This document shows, one piece after another, positions 8,768 to 18,424 of a DNA stretch of 64,000 nt (positions are counted from its first letter, which is position 1; every line of letters starts with the position of its first letter). Source of the DNA: Roseomonas populi (GTDB taxonomy: Bacteria; Pseudomonadota; Alphaproteobacteria; Acetobacterales; Acetobacteraceae); NCBI RefSeq assembly GCF_024594815.1, contig NZ_JANJOU010000015.1, positions 1-64,000 on the forward strand. The letters are read 5' to 3'. Made by a program: the position numbers and the translations under genes. Below the pieces are notes generated by a model that did not search any database, was not told the origin of the DNA, and saw nothing but the letters and a program-made list of their open reading frames with translations.

Positions 8768-8863
8768 GGCTGCATGTCCTGGGTGGATCGGGCGGCGGGG
8801 TGCCGCCCTTCGTTGACAGAGAAATGCGCTCGTGCGGCCGCGAACTCCAACGCATGAAGCGGA

Positions 8864-8890
8864 TTCCATCTATCCATGAGATGGATGGAA
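8864..8890. promoter_or_regulatory. Inverted repeat upstream of the small exported-protein gene
   Basis: Arms TTCCATCTATC (8864-8874) and GATGGATGGAA (8880-8890) pair over 11 positions with one G-U, around a five-base spacer. It lies in the 198-bp gap between the gene start at 8767 and copy D of the hairpin repeat; nothing else is apparent in that gap. It may be an operator or part of a leader. Confidence 0.4.
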
Positions 8891-8965
8891 CTGATGACCG
8901 TCCTCCTTGTGGCTGACCCATACTCGGGTCCAGTGACGCGTTCCAATACTCCGGGGGCGGTCTGT

Positions 8966-9241
8966 GGCCAGGGAGAGGAAGAAGGAATTCTTCCTCTCCC
9001 CGGCCCCCTCTCCATCATCTTTTTCTATCAGCTGGTCTGGGCTTCGCTGACGGTGCGCCTCGGCTCGTGGAGCCGAGGCGATTGCAAGGGCAGGTTGAGG
9101 CGCCGGGCGTCAGCGCCACGCCGCAAGTCAGTCCCGCGGCAGCCCGATGCAGGTCCCGGTGTCCCGGGGCTCCTGGCTCGGGACAGACGCTTCGCGTTTG
9201 CTCGGGGGTCTAGGGGGTGGAGCCCCTTGGGGCCGGACCGG
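8966..9241 (+). repeat. Modular hairpin repeat, copy D
   Basis: Hairpin 1 is a perfect 13-bp stem with a GGAA loop (8971-8983/8988-9000). The CCATCATCTTTTTCTATC tract follows. Hairpin 2 is a perfect 10-bp stem (9056-9065/9071-9080). A 7-bp stem TGTCCCG/CGGGACA (9160-9166/9179-9185) sits where G and J have hairpin 3, followed by a GACAGACGCTTCGCG segment shared with copy I. This is the one fully visible copy whose hairpin 1 does not follow the stop codon of a same-strand gene. Confidence 0.88.
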
Positions 9242-10876
9242 TCAGGACGACGCCACGAGTGCGCCCGCGGAGAGGCTTGCTGCCACCGCCTCCGCCGCAC
9301 GGATGCCGTCCACGCCGGCGGAGAGGATGCCGCCCGCGTAGCCAGCGCCCTCCCCGGCCGGGAACAGGCCCGGCGTGTTGAGGCTCTGCCCGGTCTCGTC
9401 TCGGCGGATGCGGAGGGGTGAGGAGGTGCGGGTCTCCACCGCCGTCATCACCGCGTCCCCCATGGCGAAGCCGCGGATCTGGCGGTCGAAGGCCGGCAGG
9501 GCCTCGCGGATGGCGGCCACGGCGAAGTCCGGCAGGCACAGCGAAAGATCGGTGGGGGTGACGCCGGGCTTGTAGGAGGGGATCACCTCGCCGAGGCGGG
9601 TGGAGGGGCGGGCGGCGAGGAAGTCCTCCACGCGCTGCACGGGGGCGTTCCAGTTGGACCCGCCGGCGATGAAGGCGCGCTCTTCCCAGTGGCGTTGGAA
9701 GGCAAGGCCGGCGAGCGGTGATCCTGGGTAGTCGCGCTCCGGCGTGATGGAGACGACGATGCCGGCATTGGCGTTGCGCTCGGCGCGCGAGTACTGGCTC
9801 ATCCCGTTGGTGACGAGGCGGCCGGGCTCCGAGGCGGCGGCGACGACCTGGCCGCCGGGGCACATGCAGAAGGAGTACACCGCGCGGCCCTCGGCGGCGG
9901 GCGTCTTGCAGTGGTGCACGATCTTGTAGTCGGCGGCGCCGAGGGTGGGATGGCCGGCCTGGGGGCCGAAGCGGCAGCGGTCGATCAGCCCCTGCGGGTG
10001 CTCGATCCGCACGCCGATGGAGAAGGGCTTGGCTTCCATGAACACGCCGCGCTCGTGCAGGGCGGCGAAGGTGTCGCGCGCGGAATGGCCGATGGCCAGC
10101 ACCACGCGGTCCGCCTCCAGGAAGGTGCCGTCGGAGAGGTGCAGGCCGCGCACGGCGCGGTCCGGCCCCAGCTCGACGTCCTCGACGCGCGTGCCGAAGC
10201 GGTACTCGCCACCGAGCGCCTCGATGCCGGCGCGCATCTTCTCCACCATGGAGACGAGGCGGAAGGTGCCGATATGCGGCTTGGAGAGGTAGAGGATCTC
10301 CTCCGGCGCGCCGGCGGCCACGAACTCCTCCAGCACCTTGCGGATGCGGTTCGCGTTGTCGCCGATGCCCGAGTAGAGCTTTCCGTCGGAGAAGGTGCCG
10401 GCACCGCCCTCGCCGAACTGCACGTTGGATTCCGGGGATAGCACGGAGCGCCGCCACAGGCCCCAGGTGTCCTGCGTGCGCTGGCGCACGATCTGGCCGC
10501 GCTCGATCAGGATGGGGCGCAAGCCGAGCTGGGCGAGAATCAGCATGGCGAAGAGGCCGCAGGGGCCGGCGCCGATCACCACGGGCCGCAGGCGCGGCGC
10601 GGGCGGGGCGGCGGGCAGGCGATAGGCGGTCTCGGGCGTGGGGGCCACATGGCGTTCCCCTGCCACGCGCGCCAGCACCGCGGCCTCGTCCCGCAGGGTG
10701 ACGTCCAGCGTGTAGATCAGGGCAATGGCACCGCGGCGGCGGGCATCGTGGCCGCGGCGGAAGACGGTGATGTCCAGCACGTCCTCCGGCGCCACGCGCA
10801 GCCGGGCGAGGACGGCGTCGCGCAGGGCTTCGGGCTCGTGGTCGAGGGGGAGCTTGATCTCGGTCAGGCGCAGCAT
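9242..10876 (-). CDS. NAD(P)/FAD-dependent dehydrogenase of the COG2509 type
   Basis: A 544-residue flavoprotein. Residues about 1-90 form the N-terminal RNA-binding-like/ferredoxin-like domain of this family (LTEIKLPLDHEPEAL...RRGHDARRRG). The FAD-binding dinucleotide fold follows (VVIGAGPCGLFAMLILAQ at about 99-116), then the family signature FGEGGAGTFSDGKLYSG and the C-terminal FPAGEGAGYAGGILSAGVDG. Homologs are widespread but their physiological reaction is not established. It is divergent from pfkB with a 114-bp gap. The stop abuts copy D of the repeat. Confidence 0.88.
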   Translation of the reverse strand: MLRLTEIKLPLDHEPEALRDAVLARLRVAPEDVLDITVFRRGHDARRRGAIALIYTLDVTLRDEAAVLARVAGERHVAPTPETAYRLPAAPPAPRLRPVVIGAGPCGLFAMLILAQLGLRPILIERGQIVRQRTQDTWGLWRRSVLSPESNVQFGEGGAGTFSDGKLYSGIGDNANRIRKVLEEFVAAGAPEEILYLSKPHIGTFRLVSMVEKMRAGIEALGGEYRFGTRVEDVELGPDRAVRGLHLSDGTFLEADRVVLAIGHSARDTFAALHERGVFMEAKPFSIGVRIEHPQGLIDRCRFGPQAGHPTLGAADYKIVHHCKTPAAEGRAVYSFCMCPGGQVVAAASEPGRLVTNGMSQYSRAERNANAGIVVSITPERDYPGSPLAGLAFQRHWEERAFIAGGSNWNAPVQRVEDFLAARPSTRLGEVIPSYKPGVTPTDLSLCLPDFAVAAIREALPAFDRQIRGFAMGDAVMTAVETRTSSPLRIRRDETGQSLNTPGLFPAGEGAGYAGGILSAGVDGIRAAEAVAASLSAGALVASS

Positions 10877-10990
10877 GGTCGGGGGGATATAGGGTTGCTT
10901 TCCGCCGAATGATACGCGCGTGGCGACCTCCGTGGCCGACGCGCGTTCCCTGCCCCATATGGCCCCTGCCTTTGGAGTGGATGGAGCGGA

Positions 10991-11944
10991 ATGCCGGGAC
11001 TGATCACGACGCTGACGCCAAACCCGACCATCGACCTGGCCTGCGAGGCGGAGAAGGTGCGGCCGATCCACAAGATCCGCACCACGGATGAACGGCACGA
11101 TCCCGGTGGCGGCGGGGTGAACGTGGCCCGCGTGGTGCAGGAACTGGGCGGGCGGGCCCTGGCCGTGGTGCTCTCGGGCGGCGTCACCGGGCGATTCCTG
11201 GAGGAGCTGCTGGAGGAAGGCGGCGTGCCGCACCGGGGCGTGCCTATCGAGGGGCTGACGCGGATCAGCCAGACGGTGATGGAGCGAAGCAGCGGGCAGG
11301 AGTACCGCTTCGTGCCGGAAGGGCCGGAACTGTCCGAGGCGGAGTGGAAAGCGGCGCTCTCCACCATGGAGGAAGTGGACGCGGACTGGATCGTTGGCAG
11401 CGGCAGCCTGCCCCGCGGCGCGCCGGAGGACTTCCACGCCCGGCTGGGCGCCATCGCCGGGAAGCGCGGCCTTCCCTTCGTGCTCGATACCTCCGGTGCC
11501 GCGCTGCGGGCGGCGGTGGAGGCGGGGGGGATCGCCCTCGCCAAGCCGAGCCTCGGCGAGTTCGAGGCGCTGGTCGGCCGTAAGCTGGAGGGCGAGGGGG
11601 AGCAGCAGCGCGCGGCGGTGGAGCTGGTGCGCTCCGGCAAGGTGGAGATCCTGGCCGTCACCCTCGGCCGCGACGGGGCGATGCTGGCGACCCGAGAGGG
11701 CGCGCTGCGCCTTCCCGCCCTGCCGGTGGAGGCCAAGGGCGCGGTGGGCGCCGGGGACAGCTTCCTGGCCGCGATGACCATGGCGCTCTCCGACGGGAAG
11801 CCGGCGGCGGAGGCCTTCGCCTGGGGGGTGGCCGCCGGGGCTGCCGCCGTCTCCAACGCGGGCACGGCGCATCCGCGGCGGGGCGACGTGGAGGCGCTGC
11901 GGCGGAAGATCCCGGATGAATCCCTGCGGGAGCTGGCGGCATGA
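10991..11944 (+). CDS. pfkB: PfkB-family hexose-phosphate kinase (6-phosphofructokinase II / 1-phosphofructokinase type)
   Basis: A 317-residue ribokinase-fold sugar kinase. The N-terminus TLTPNPTIDLACEAEKVRP and the GGGGVNVARVVQELGG motif are those of the PfkB/FruK/LacC branch. The catalytic ATP-site motif GAVGAGDSFLAAM (Asp as base) lies near residue 255. The likely role is phosphorylation of fructose-6-phosphate in the cytosol. GGAGCGGA immediately precedes the ATG. The gene overlaps glucokinase by 4 bp, giving a two-gene glucose/fructose-phosphate kinase operon. Confidence 0.9.
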   Translation: MPGLITTLTPNPTIDLACEAEKVRPIHKIRTTDERHDPGGGGVNVARVVQELGGRALAVVLSGGVTGRFLEELLEEGGVPHRGVPIEGLTRISQTVMERSSGQEYRFVPEGPELSEAEWKAALSTMEEVDADWIVGSGSLPRGAPEDFHARLGAIAGKRGLPFVLDTSGAALRAAVEAGGIALAKPSLGEFEALVGRKLEGEGEQQRAAVELVRSGKVEILAVTLGRDGAMLATREGALRLPALPVEAKGAVGAGDSFLAAMTMALSDGKPAAEAFAWGVAAGAAAVSNAGTAHPRRGDVEALRRKIPDESLRELAA

Positions 11945-12882
11945 CGCTGCGTCTGGTCGGCGACATCGGCGGGACCAATGCCCGCTTCGCCCTCTCCGAG
12001 GATGGCAGGGCGCCGCGGGACGAGGCGAAGCTGCCCGGCGCGGACTACCCCGGCCCGATCGAGGCTGCGGAGGCCTATCTGGCCGGGCGGGCGGTGGAGG
12101 AGGCGGTCCTGGCCGTCGCCACCCCCGTGCTCGGAGACGAGGTGGCCTTCACCAACAGCCCCTGGCGCTTCTCCATCGCGGACGCCAAGCGCCGCCTCGG
12201 CGTGGAGCGACTGGCGATCATCAACGACTTCGTCGCCCAGGCCTCCGCCGTGCCGCATCTGGAACAGGGGGAGTGCCGGGTGCTGAAGGAGGGTTCCCCG
12301 AAGCCCACCCACCCGGCCGTGGTGCTGGGCCCGGGTACGGGGCTGGGCGTGGCCTTCCTGGTGGATGCCGGCGGCACCTCCCGCGTGCTGCCAAGCGAGG
12401 GCGGCCATGCCTCCTTCGCACCGCAGGACGATCTGCAGGAGGAGGTGCTGCGGCGCCTGCGCGTCACCTATGGCGGGCACGTCTCGCTGGAGCGCGTCCT
12501 CTCCGGCCCCGGGCTGCTGGCGCTGGCGCGGATTATCGGGGAGGTGCAGGGGCGGCCGGTGGAGCTGGCCGGGCCGCCCGACGTCTCCGCGCGCGCGGCG
12601 GCGGGCGACTGCCCGGTCTGCTCCGAGGCGTTGCGGGTCTTCTCCGGCGTGCTCGGGGCCGCCGCCGGCAACCTGGCGCTGACGCTCCTTGCCGATCGGG
12701 GCGTCTACGTCACGGGCGGGCTGTGCCGGAATCTCGGGCCGCTGCTGGACGTGGCGGCGCTGCGGGCGGGCTTCACGGGCAAGGGGCGTTTCGCCGGATA
12801 TCTGGAGAAGGTGCCGGTCATCCAGGTGATGCGGCCGCATTCCGGGCTGCTGGGCGCGGCCGCCTGGCGGATCGGGGGCTGA
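11941..12882 (+). CDS. glk: Glucokinase (proteobacterial Glk type)
   Basis: A 313-residue ROK-unrelated bacterial glucokinase of the E. coli Glk type. LVGDIGGTNARFAL at the N-terminus is the phosphate-1 motif. INDFVAQASAV carries the catalytic Asp. LGPGTGLGVAFL and PSEGGHASFAP complete the glucose/ATP site. It phosphorylates glucose with ATP. It overlaps pfkB by ATGA and completes the pair that feeds glucose into glycolysis or the Entner-Doudoroff route. Confidence 0.92.
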   Translation: MTLRLVGDIGGTNARFALSEDGRAPRDEAKLPGADYPGPIEAAEAYLAGRAVEEAVLAVATPVLGDEVAFTNSPWRFSIADAKRRLGVERLAIINDFVAQASAVPHLEQGECRVLKEGSPKPTHPAVVLGPGTGLGVAFLVDAGGTSRVLPSEGGHASFAPQDDLQEEVLRRLRVTYGGHVSLERVLSGPGLLALARIIGEVQGRPVELAGPPDVSARAAAGDCPVCSEALRVFSGVLGAAAGNLALTLLADRGVYVTGGLCRNLGPLLDVAALRAGFTGKGRFAGYLEKVPVIQVMRPHSGLLGAAAWRIGG

Positions 12883-12959
12883 TGATACCGGGAGCCTTTC
12901 CTCTGGCCCACTCCGCCCCCTGGCCTCCCGGGCAGATGCCAAGCGTGCGCCCCGGGCCA

Positions 12960-13170
12960 GCGGCCTAAGACCCTCGGGTCCCCCCCCGCCTGCCGCCGAG
13001 CCCGCCCTGACATGGGACTTTTCGTAGGGGCGCTTCCCCTGTCCCCGCAGTCGCCTCGAGCCGATGGCCTGAGGCGAACTGCCGGCCGCGCAGCCCCAAC
13101 CCGCAGAAAAGGTGATGGTGAGAGGCCCAGGGAGAGGACGAATCCTTCTTCCCCTCCCTGGCACAGAGCA
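12960..13170 (-). repeat. Modular hairpin repeat, copy E (reverse orientation)
   Basis: Occupies most of the 310-bp gap between convergent glk and the glycosidase-like gene; no coding is seen there. Hairpin 1 lies at 13127-13161 next to the minus-strand stop, with two imperfect pairs in the stem. Hairpin 2 pairs CGCCTC (13052-13057) with GAGGCG (13071-13076). The orientation is opposite to copies A-D, so hairpin 1 again follows a stop codon. Confidence 0.75.
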
Positions 13171-13192
13171 TCAGCGCAGGAACAGCACCCGG

Positions 13193-14380
13193 CTACCGGG
13201 CATTCCTGCCCTGCCGCAGGGCGTTGTCCGCGGCCCGGACGGCCTCGGGAAACCGGGCGAGGTCGGGTGTCCAGACCTCCAGGTACTCTGCCCCGCTGCG
13301 GACGCCGCGCTCCAGGGTGGCCGCATAGTCGGGCTCGGCGCATTCGAGGGGTGCCTCGCGCCGGTTGGTGTTGCATCCAGCACCCTGGAAGCCGCGGAAG
13401 AGGTTGGTCTGCCAGCCGATGACGGTTCCCTGCCGGCGGGCATCCAGGACGGTCGGCGCCAGGTCGCCGTCGAGGGACAGCGCGTTCCACTGCAGGGCGA
13501 AGCGGGAGCCGAACAGGCGGCGGCCCTCGGCGATGATGCGGGCCTTCACGGGGGGATTCCGGTCCGGGGCGCCGTTGTCGCCTACTGGCGGGAAGTCGTT
13601 CCGCTCCAGGATGTCCTGCGCCAGGAGCTTGCCGGGAAAGGCCTCGGCGATGATGCGGGAAAGGCGCACCCAGGCTTCCACCATCACGTCGGTGCGGTAT
13701 CCGGCGGCCACCCAGCGCGGCGTGTCGTCCGGCGGCGGGCTGCCGCAGGCGCTGCCGGCGGCGCGCCAGGGCATGTTCAGCTCCTCGCTGATGCGGTTCA
13801 CGCCCGTCAGCTTCACGATCCGCAGCGCCTCCCACGCGCCGGGGGTCTGCCGCAGGTGCTGCGACACGGCGGTCCACATCCGCTGGAAGGCGGCCTGGTA
13901 GGCCGGGTCCCACGGCAGGGGCAGGTCGACGGAGATGCAGGTGGGGCGCGCCCCGGCCTGCTCGGTCCCGCCCTGGCTCGTGCTGAGGCGCAGCGTGCGT
14001 ATGCCGGCGCTTCCCAGCCATGCCGGCGCCCGCCCGCCGGCAATGACGGACAGGGAGACGCGCTTTCCGGCGGCCACGGCCCGGGTCATCTCGCGGTCCA
14101 GCAGGGTGAAGTCGAAGCGGCCGGGCTCCGGCTCGATCACGGCCCAGGGCAGGCGGATATAGACCCCGCTGGCCTGGCGGCTGCCGTACACCGCGTCCGG
14201 CATGGTCCGGTTCGCGTTCAGCAGCGGCGTGCCGGCGACATAGACACCCCGGTAGTCGCCCACCTCCGGCCCACGAGCAAGGGTCGCAAGAGGCAGCAGC
14301 GCCAGGAGGGCCGCCATGATCGCGGCCGCCGCAATCCTCGCAGGCCAGCGTCTGGCCGCTCGTTTCTCTCGCACGGGCAT
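13193..14380 (-). CDS. Exported glycoside-hydrolase-like (beta/alpha)8 protein
   Basis: A 395-residue protein with an N-terminal signal or anchor segment (hydrophobic residues about 15-35 after an Arg-rich n-region). The segment RLPWAVIEPEPGRFDFTLLD near residue 75 resembles the first strands of GH5/GH42-type barrels. Candidate catalytic glutamates lie in TGVNRISEELNMPW and in the C-terminal GAEYLEVWTPDL. The cysteines in SACGSPP, GAGCNTN and LECAEPD suggest disulfides outside the cytosol. No specific family or substrate can be named. It is read away from the cys operon, with a 182-bp shared upstream region. Confidence 0.6.
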   Translation of the reverse strand: MPVREKRAARRWPARIAAAAIMAALLALLPLATLARGPEVGDYRGVYVAGTPLLNANRTMPDAVYGSRQASGVYIRLPWAVIEPEPGRFDFTLLDREMTRAVAAGKRVSLSVIAGGRAPAWLGSAGIRTLRLSTSQGGTEQAGARPTCISVDLPLPWDPAYQAAFQRMWTAVSQHLRQTPGAWEALRIVKLTGVNRISEELNMPWRAAGSACGSPPPDDTPRWVAAGYRTDVMVEAWVRLSRIIAEAFPGKLLAQDILERNDFPPVGDNGAPDRNPPVKARIIAEGRRLFGSRFALQWNALSLDGDLAPTVLDARRQGTVIGWQTNLFRGFQGAGCNTNRREAPLECAEPDYAATLERGVRSGAEYLEVWTPDLARFPEAVRAADNALRQGRNAR

Positions 14381-14515
14381 CTCCGGTTCCGTCCGGGCGC
14401 CCCGGTGGGCGGGGCGCCCGGATCATTGTGCTTGCGCGACGCGAGGGGAAGCCTTCGCCGCATGGAGTTGCCGCCCGGCGTTCCGTGGGTTGTGATAGGC
14501 GAGTAGATAGAAAGT

Positions 14516-14533
14516 TCTGCAACCACTTGCAGA
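14516..14533. promoter_or_regulatory. Inverted repeat 1 upstream of HTH-CysD
   Basis: TCTGCAA (14516-14522) and TTGCAGA (14527-14533) form a perfect 7-bp inverted repeat with a four-base spacer. Its right arm overlaps a possible -35 (TTGCAG, 14527-14532). It may be an operator for the HTH encoded just downstream. Confidence 0.5.
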
Positions 14534-14536
14534 GAA

Positions 14537-14557
14537 GACTTTAGTTCACCTAAAGTC
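14537..14557. promoter_or_regulatory. Inverted repeat 2 (candidate operator) at the HTH-CysD start
   Basis: GACTTTAG (14537-14544) and CTAAAGTC (14550-14557) form a perfect 8-bp inverted repeat with a five-base spacer, ending five bases before the ATG at 14563. TAAAGT inside it could serve as a -10 element 18 bp after TTGCAG, giving a nearly leaderless transcript. An operator overlapping the promoter fits a Cro-like autoregulator. Equally, the hairpin could affect translation. Confidence 0.6.
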
Positions 14558-14562
14558 CGCTC

Positions 14563-15684
14563 ATGCCTGACCTGAAACGACTGTTCCGAGAGAGCGGCAA
14601 GCGCCAGAGCGACATCGCCGCGGCGGTCGGCCGCAGCGAGGGAGCCGTCAGCCAATGGGTCAGCGGCGACCGGGAGATCCCCGCCGACCTCGTGCTCAGG
14701 ATCGAGGAATTCACGGGCATCCCGCGCCACCGCCTCCGGCCCGACCTCTGGGAGACCAGCATGACCAGCAGCGCGCGGCCGACGCCGCCCGACCTGACCC
14801 ATCTGCAGCGCCTGGAGGCCGAGAGCATCCACATCATCCGCGAGGTTGCGGCCGAAGCGCGCAAGCCGGTGATGCTCTACTCCGTCGGCAAGGACAGCGC
14901 GGTCATGCTGCACCTGGCGAAGAAGGCCTTCGCCCCGGGCGTGCCGCCCTTCCCGCTGCTGCACGTGAACACGACCTGGAAGTTCCGGGATATGATCACC
15001 TTCCGCGACGAGCGGGTGCGGTCGATGGGCATGGAGCTCATCGAGTGGATCAACCAGGAGGGCGTGGCCCAGGGGATCAACCCCTTCGACCACGGCGGCG
15101 CCTACACGGACATCATGAAGACGGTCGCGCTGAAGGCCGCGCTGGACCACCACGGCTTCGACGTGGCCTTCGGCGGCGCCCGCCGCGACGAGGAGAAGAG
15201 CCGCGCGAAGGAGCGCATCTTCTCCTTCCGCTCCGAGGCGCATCGCTGGGATCCCAAGCGCCAGCGCCCGGAGCTATGGAACCTCTACAACACGCGGATC
15301 GGCAACAAGGAGAGCATCCGCGTCTTCCCGATCTCCAACTGGACCGAGTTGGACATCTGGCAGTACATCCACCTGGAGAGCATCCCCATCGTCCCGCTCT
15401 ACTTCTCGGCGGAGCGCCCGGTCGTTCAGCATAACGGCCTGACGATCATGGTGGACGACGAGCGGATGCGCATCCCGCCCGGCCAGGCCCCGCAGATGAA
15501 GCGGATCCGCTTCCGCACCCTCGGCTGCTACCCGCTGACCGGCGCGGTGGAGAGCGAGGCGGCCACGCTGCCCGAGATCATCCAGGAGATGCTGCTGACC
15601 CGCACCAGCGAGCGCCAGGGCCGCGCGATCGACCACGACGCCGCCGCCTCCATGGAGAAGAAGAAGCAGGAGGGGTACTTCTGA
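14563..15684 (+). CDS. cysD: Sulfate adenylyltransferase small subunit with N-terminal Cro/YdaS-like HTH
   Basis: A 373-residue reading frame. Residues 1-65 form a Cro/YdaS-like helix-turn-helix ([21 protein letters not shown] at 15-35). Residues 67-373 are a complete CysD with the PP-loop [11 protein letters not shown] at about 106-116, [20 protein letters not shown], and the C-terminal [10 protein letters not shown]. With CysN, CysD makes adenosine-5'-phosphosulfate from ATP and sulfate. Ordinary CysD is about 300 residues, so the HTH is an addition with no stop between. An internal ATG at 14761, with GGGAG 7 nt upstream, could also produce a normal-sized CysD from the same message. No Shine-Dalgarno is visible for the first ATG. 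Whether one or two proteins are made is open. Confidence 0.85.
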   Translation: MPDLKRLFRESGKRQSDIAAAVGRSEGAVSQWVSGDREIPADLVLRIEEFTGIPRHRLRPDLWETSMTSSARPTPPDLTHLQRLEAESIHIIREVAAEARKPVMLYSVGKDSAVMLHLAKKAFAPGVPPFPLLHVNTTWKFRDMITFRDERVRSMGMELIEWINQEGVAQGINPFDHGGAYTDIMKTVALKAALDHHGFDVAFGGARRDEEKSRAKERIFSFRSEAHRWDPKRQRPELWNLYNTRIGNKESIRVFPISNWTELDIWQYIHLESIPIVPLYFSAERPVVQHNGLTIMVDDERMRIPPGQAPQMKRIRFRTLGCYPLTGAVESEAATLPEIIQEMLLTRTSERQGRAIDHDAAASMEKKKQEGYF

Positions 15685-17594
15685 TGGCCCATGTCAGCGA
15701 CCTCATCGCCACCGACATCGGGGCCTACCTGAAGCAGCACGAGACGAAGAGCCTGCTGCGCTTCATCACCTGCGGCTCGGTGGACGACGGCAAGTCCACC
15801 CTCATCGGGCGCCTGCTCTACGACAGCAAGATGATCTTCGAGGACCAGCTCGCCGCTCTGGAATCTGATTCCAAGAAGATGGGCACCCAGGGCGAGAACA
15901 TCGACTTCGCCCTGCTGGTGGACGGCCTGGCCGCGGAGCGCGAGCAGGGCATCACCATCGACGTGGCCTACCGCTTCTTCTCCACGGACAAGCGCAAGTT
16001 CATCGTGGCCGACACCCCCGGCCACGAGCAGTACACGCGCAACATGGTCACCGGCGCCTCCACCGCCGACCTCGCCGTGATCCTGATCGACGCGCGCAAG
16101 GGCGTGCTGACGCAAACGCGGCGCCACTCCTACCTCGTCTCCCTGCTGGGCATCCGGAACGTGGTGCTGGCGATCAACAAGATGGACGCGGTCGGCTACA
16201 GCCGGGAGGTCTTCGACCGCATCCTCGGCGACTACATGGCTTTCGCCGCCCCGCTGGCCATCGAGAAGATCGTGCCCATCCCCATCTCCGCGCTGATGGG
16301 CGACAACATCACCGAGCGCAGCGGCAACATGTCCTGGTACGCGGGTCCGACGCTGATGTCGCATCTGGAGACCGTGAGCATCGCCCGCCAGCCCTCGGGC
16401 GCGGCCTTCCGCATGCCCGTGCAGTGGGTCAACCGCCCGAACATGAACTTCCGCGGCTTCTCCGGCCTGATCGCCGCGGGCACGATCTTCCCCGGCGACC
16501 CCGTGAAGATCATGCCCTCCGCCCGGCAGAGCCGCGTCGCCTCCGTGATCCTGGACGGCGAGATGCCCTACGCCACGGCCGGCCAGTCCGTCACGATCAC
16601 GCTCGAGGACGAGGTCGATTGCAGCCGGGGCGACGTGATCTGCGCCGGCGAGAGCCCCGCCGAGGTCTCCGACCAGTTCGAGACGACGCTGGTCTGGATG
16701 AACGACAACCCGATGCTCAGCGGGCGCAGCTACCTGATGAAGATCGGGGCGAAGACCGTCACCGCCTCCGTCACGACCCTCAAGCACAAGGTCAACGTCA
16801 ACACGCTGGAGCAGAGCGCGGCGCGCGACCTGAAGCTGAACGAGATCGGCGTCTGCAACATCAGCCTGGACCAGGCGATCGCCTTCGATCCCTATGAGGA
16901 GAACCGCCACACCGGCGGCTTCATCCTTATCGACCGGCTGACGAACGAGACGGTCGCGGCCGGGCTGATCCACTTCGCCCTGCGCCGGGCGCAGAACATC
17001 CACTGGCAGTCCGTGGATGTCGGGCGCGAGGCGCGTGCGGACCAGAAGCGGCAGCGCCCCTGCGTGCTGTGGTTCACCGGCCTGTCGGGCGCCGGCAAGT
17101 CCACCATCGCCAACCTGGTGGAACGCCGCCTCTTCGCCATGGGCAAGCACACCTACATGCTGGACGGCGACAACGTGCGCCACGGCCTGTGCCGCGACCT
17201 CGGCTTCACCAACGCGGACCGGGTGGAGAACATCCGCCGCGTGGGCGAGGTGGCGAAGCTGATGGCCGATGCCGGCCTCATCGTCCTTGCCTCCTTCATC
17301 TCCCCCTTCCGCTCCGAGCGCGACATGGTGCGCCGCCTGCTGCCGGAGGGAGACTTCCTTGAGGTCTTCGTGGACGTGCCGCTGGACGTGGCGGAGAGCC
17401 GTGATCCCAAGGGGCTCTACAAGAAGGCGCGGGCCGGCGAGATCACCAACTTCACCGGCGTCTCCAGCCCCTACGAGCCGCCCGAGACGCCGGAGCTGCA
17501 CATCCAGACGGCGAAGATGCGGCCGGAGGACGCCGCCGAGCTGATCGTGGCCGGGCTTGAGGCGCGCGGCCTGCTGCGGGGCGGCGATGCCTAG
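15684..17594 (+). CDS. cysNC: Bifunctional sulfate adenylyltransferase subunit 1 / APS kinase
   Basis: A 636-residue fusion. Residues about 1-430 are the CysN GTPase (P-loop [16 protein letters not shown]3 [13 protein letters not shown]4 NKMD) that drives ATP sulfurylase. Residues about 460-630 are APS kinase with its own P-loop [13 protein letters not shown] and DGDNVRHGL. The product is PAPS. The same architecture is known as NodQ/CysNC in alphaproteobacteria. Its ATG overlaps the cysD stop by one base, so expression is coupled. Length is as expected. Confidence 0.96.
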   Translation: MAHVSDLIATDIGAYLKQHETKSLLRFITCGSVDDGKSTLIGRLLYDSKMIFEDQLAALESDSKKMGTQGENIDFALLVDGLAAEREQGITIDVAYRFFSTDKRKFIVADTPGHEQYTRNMVTGASTADLAVILIDARKGVLTQTRRHSYLVSLLGIRNVVLAINKMDAVGYSREVFDRILGDYMAFAAPLAIEKIVPIPISALMGDNITERSGNMSWYAGPTLMSHLETVSIARQPSGAAFRMPVQWVNRPNMNFRGFSGLIAAGTIFPGDPVKIMPSARQSRVASVILDGEMPYATAGQSVTITLEDEVDCSRGDVICAGESPAEVSDQFETTLVWMNDNPMLSGRSYLMKIGAKTVTASVTTLKHKVNVNTLEQSAARDLKLNEIGVCNISLDQAIAFDPYEENRHTGGFILIDRLTNETVAAGLIHFALRRAQNIHWQSVDVGREARADQKRQRPCVLWFTGLSGAGKSTIANLVERRLFAMGKHTYMLDGDNVRHGLCRDLGFTNADRVENIRRVGEVAKLMADAGLIVLASFISPFRSERDMVRRLLPEGDFLEVFVDVPLDVAESRDPKGLYKKARAGEITNFTGVSSPYEPPETPELHIQTAKMRPEDAAELIVAGLEARGLLRGGDA

Positions 17595-18363
17595 CGCCGT
17601 CACCCTCGACCTCGCCGAGCTCGCCGCGGCGGTTCGCCCGATCGCCGAAAGGGCCGGGCAGGCCGCGATGTGCTTCTACGGCGACGCCGCTGCCACCCTG
17701 AAGACGGATGGCAGCCCGGTGACGGCGGCCGACGGCGCGGCGGAGGACGTGATCCTGCCCGCGCTGCGCGCCCTGACACCCGACATCCCCGTGGTGTCGG
17801 AGGAGGAGGCCTCCAAGGGCCTCTCGCCCGAGGTGACGGGCCCGCGCTTCTGGCTGGTGGATCCGCTGGACGGCACGCGCGAGTTCATCAGCGCCAACGG
17901 CGAGTTCACGGTGAACATCGCGCTGGTCGAGGACGGCGTGCCGGTGCTGGGCGTGGTCGTCGTGCCCGCGCGGGGCGAGACCTATCTCGGCGCTGGCCCC
18001 GGGACCGCGCTGCTGGCCGATGCCGGCGGCGAGCGCCCCATCGCCGCGCGCCCGGTTCCGGAGGATGGGCTGACCGTCGTCGGCTCCCGCTCTCACGGCG
18101 ATGCGGCCGCCATGGAAGCCTTCCTGAACGGCCGCAAGGTGGCCGCCTTCCGCCCGGCCGGCAGCTCCCTGAAGCTCTGCCTCATCGCGCGGGGCGAGGC
18201 CGATCTCTACCCCCGCCTCGGCACCACGATGGAGTGGGACATCGCGGCCGGCGACGCCGTGCTGCGCGCAGCGGGCGGCCGGGTGGAGACGCTGGATGGC
18301 GGGCCCTTCGCCTACGGCAAGCCCGGTTACCGCAACCCGCACTTCGTCGCCTCCGGCCGCTAG
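17587..18363 (+). CDS. cysQ: 3'(2'),5'-bisphosphate nucleotidase
   Basis: A 258-residue inositol-monophosphatase-superfamily enzyme. The metal-binding motif [13 protein letters not shown] and the C-terminal [12 protein letters not shown] are both present. CysQ hydrolyses 3'-phosphoadenosine 5'-phosphate, the by-product of PAPS use, and keeps the PAPS pool in balance. It overlaps the cysNC stop by 8 bp, placing it in the sulfate-activation operon. The start is the ATG giving MPSAVTLDL; an earlier in-frame start lies deep inside cysNC. Confidence 0.93.
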   Translation: MPSAVTLDLAELAAAVRPIAERAGQAAMCFYGDAAATLKTDGSPVTAADGAAEDVILPALRALTPDIPVVSEEEASKGLSPEVTGPRFWLVDPLDGTREFISANGEFTVNIALVEDGVPVLGVVVVPARGETYLGAGPGTALLADAGGERPIAARPVPEDGLTVVGSRSHGDAAAMEAFLNGRKVAAFRPAGSSLKLCLIARGEADLYPRLGTTMEWDIAAGDAVLRAAGGRVETLDGGPFAYGKPGYRNPHFVASGR

Positions 18364-18424
18364 CCCTTGCCCGCCCCCTGCCCCATCCGGCGGTGGCGCG
18401 CCGCCGCGGCCCGGGGAACCGCGC

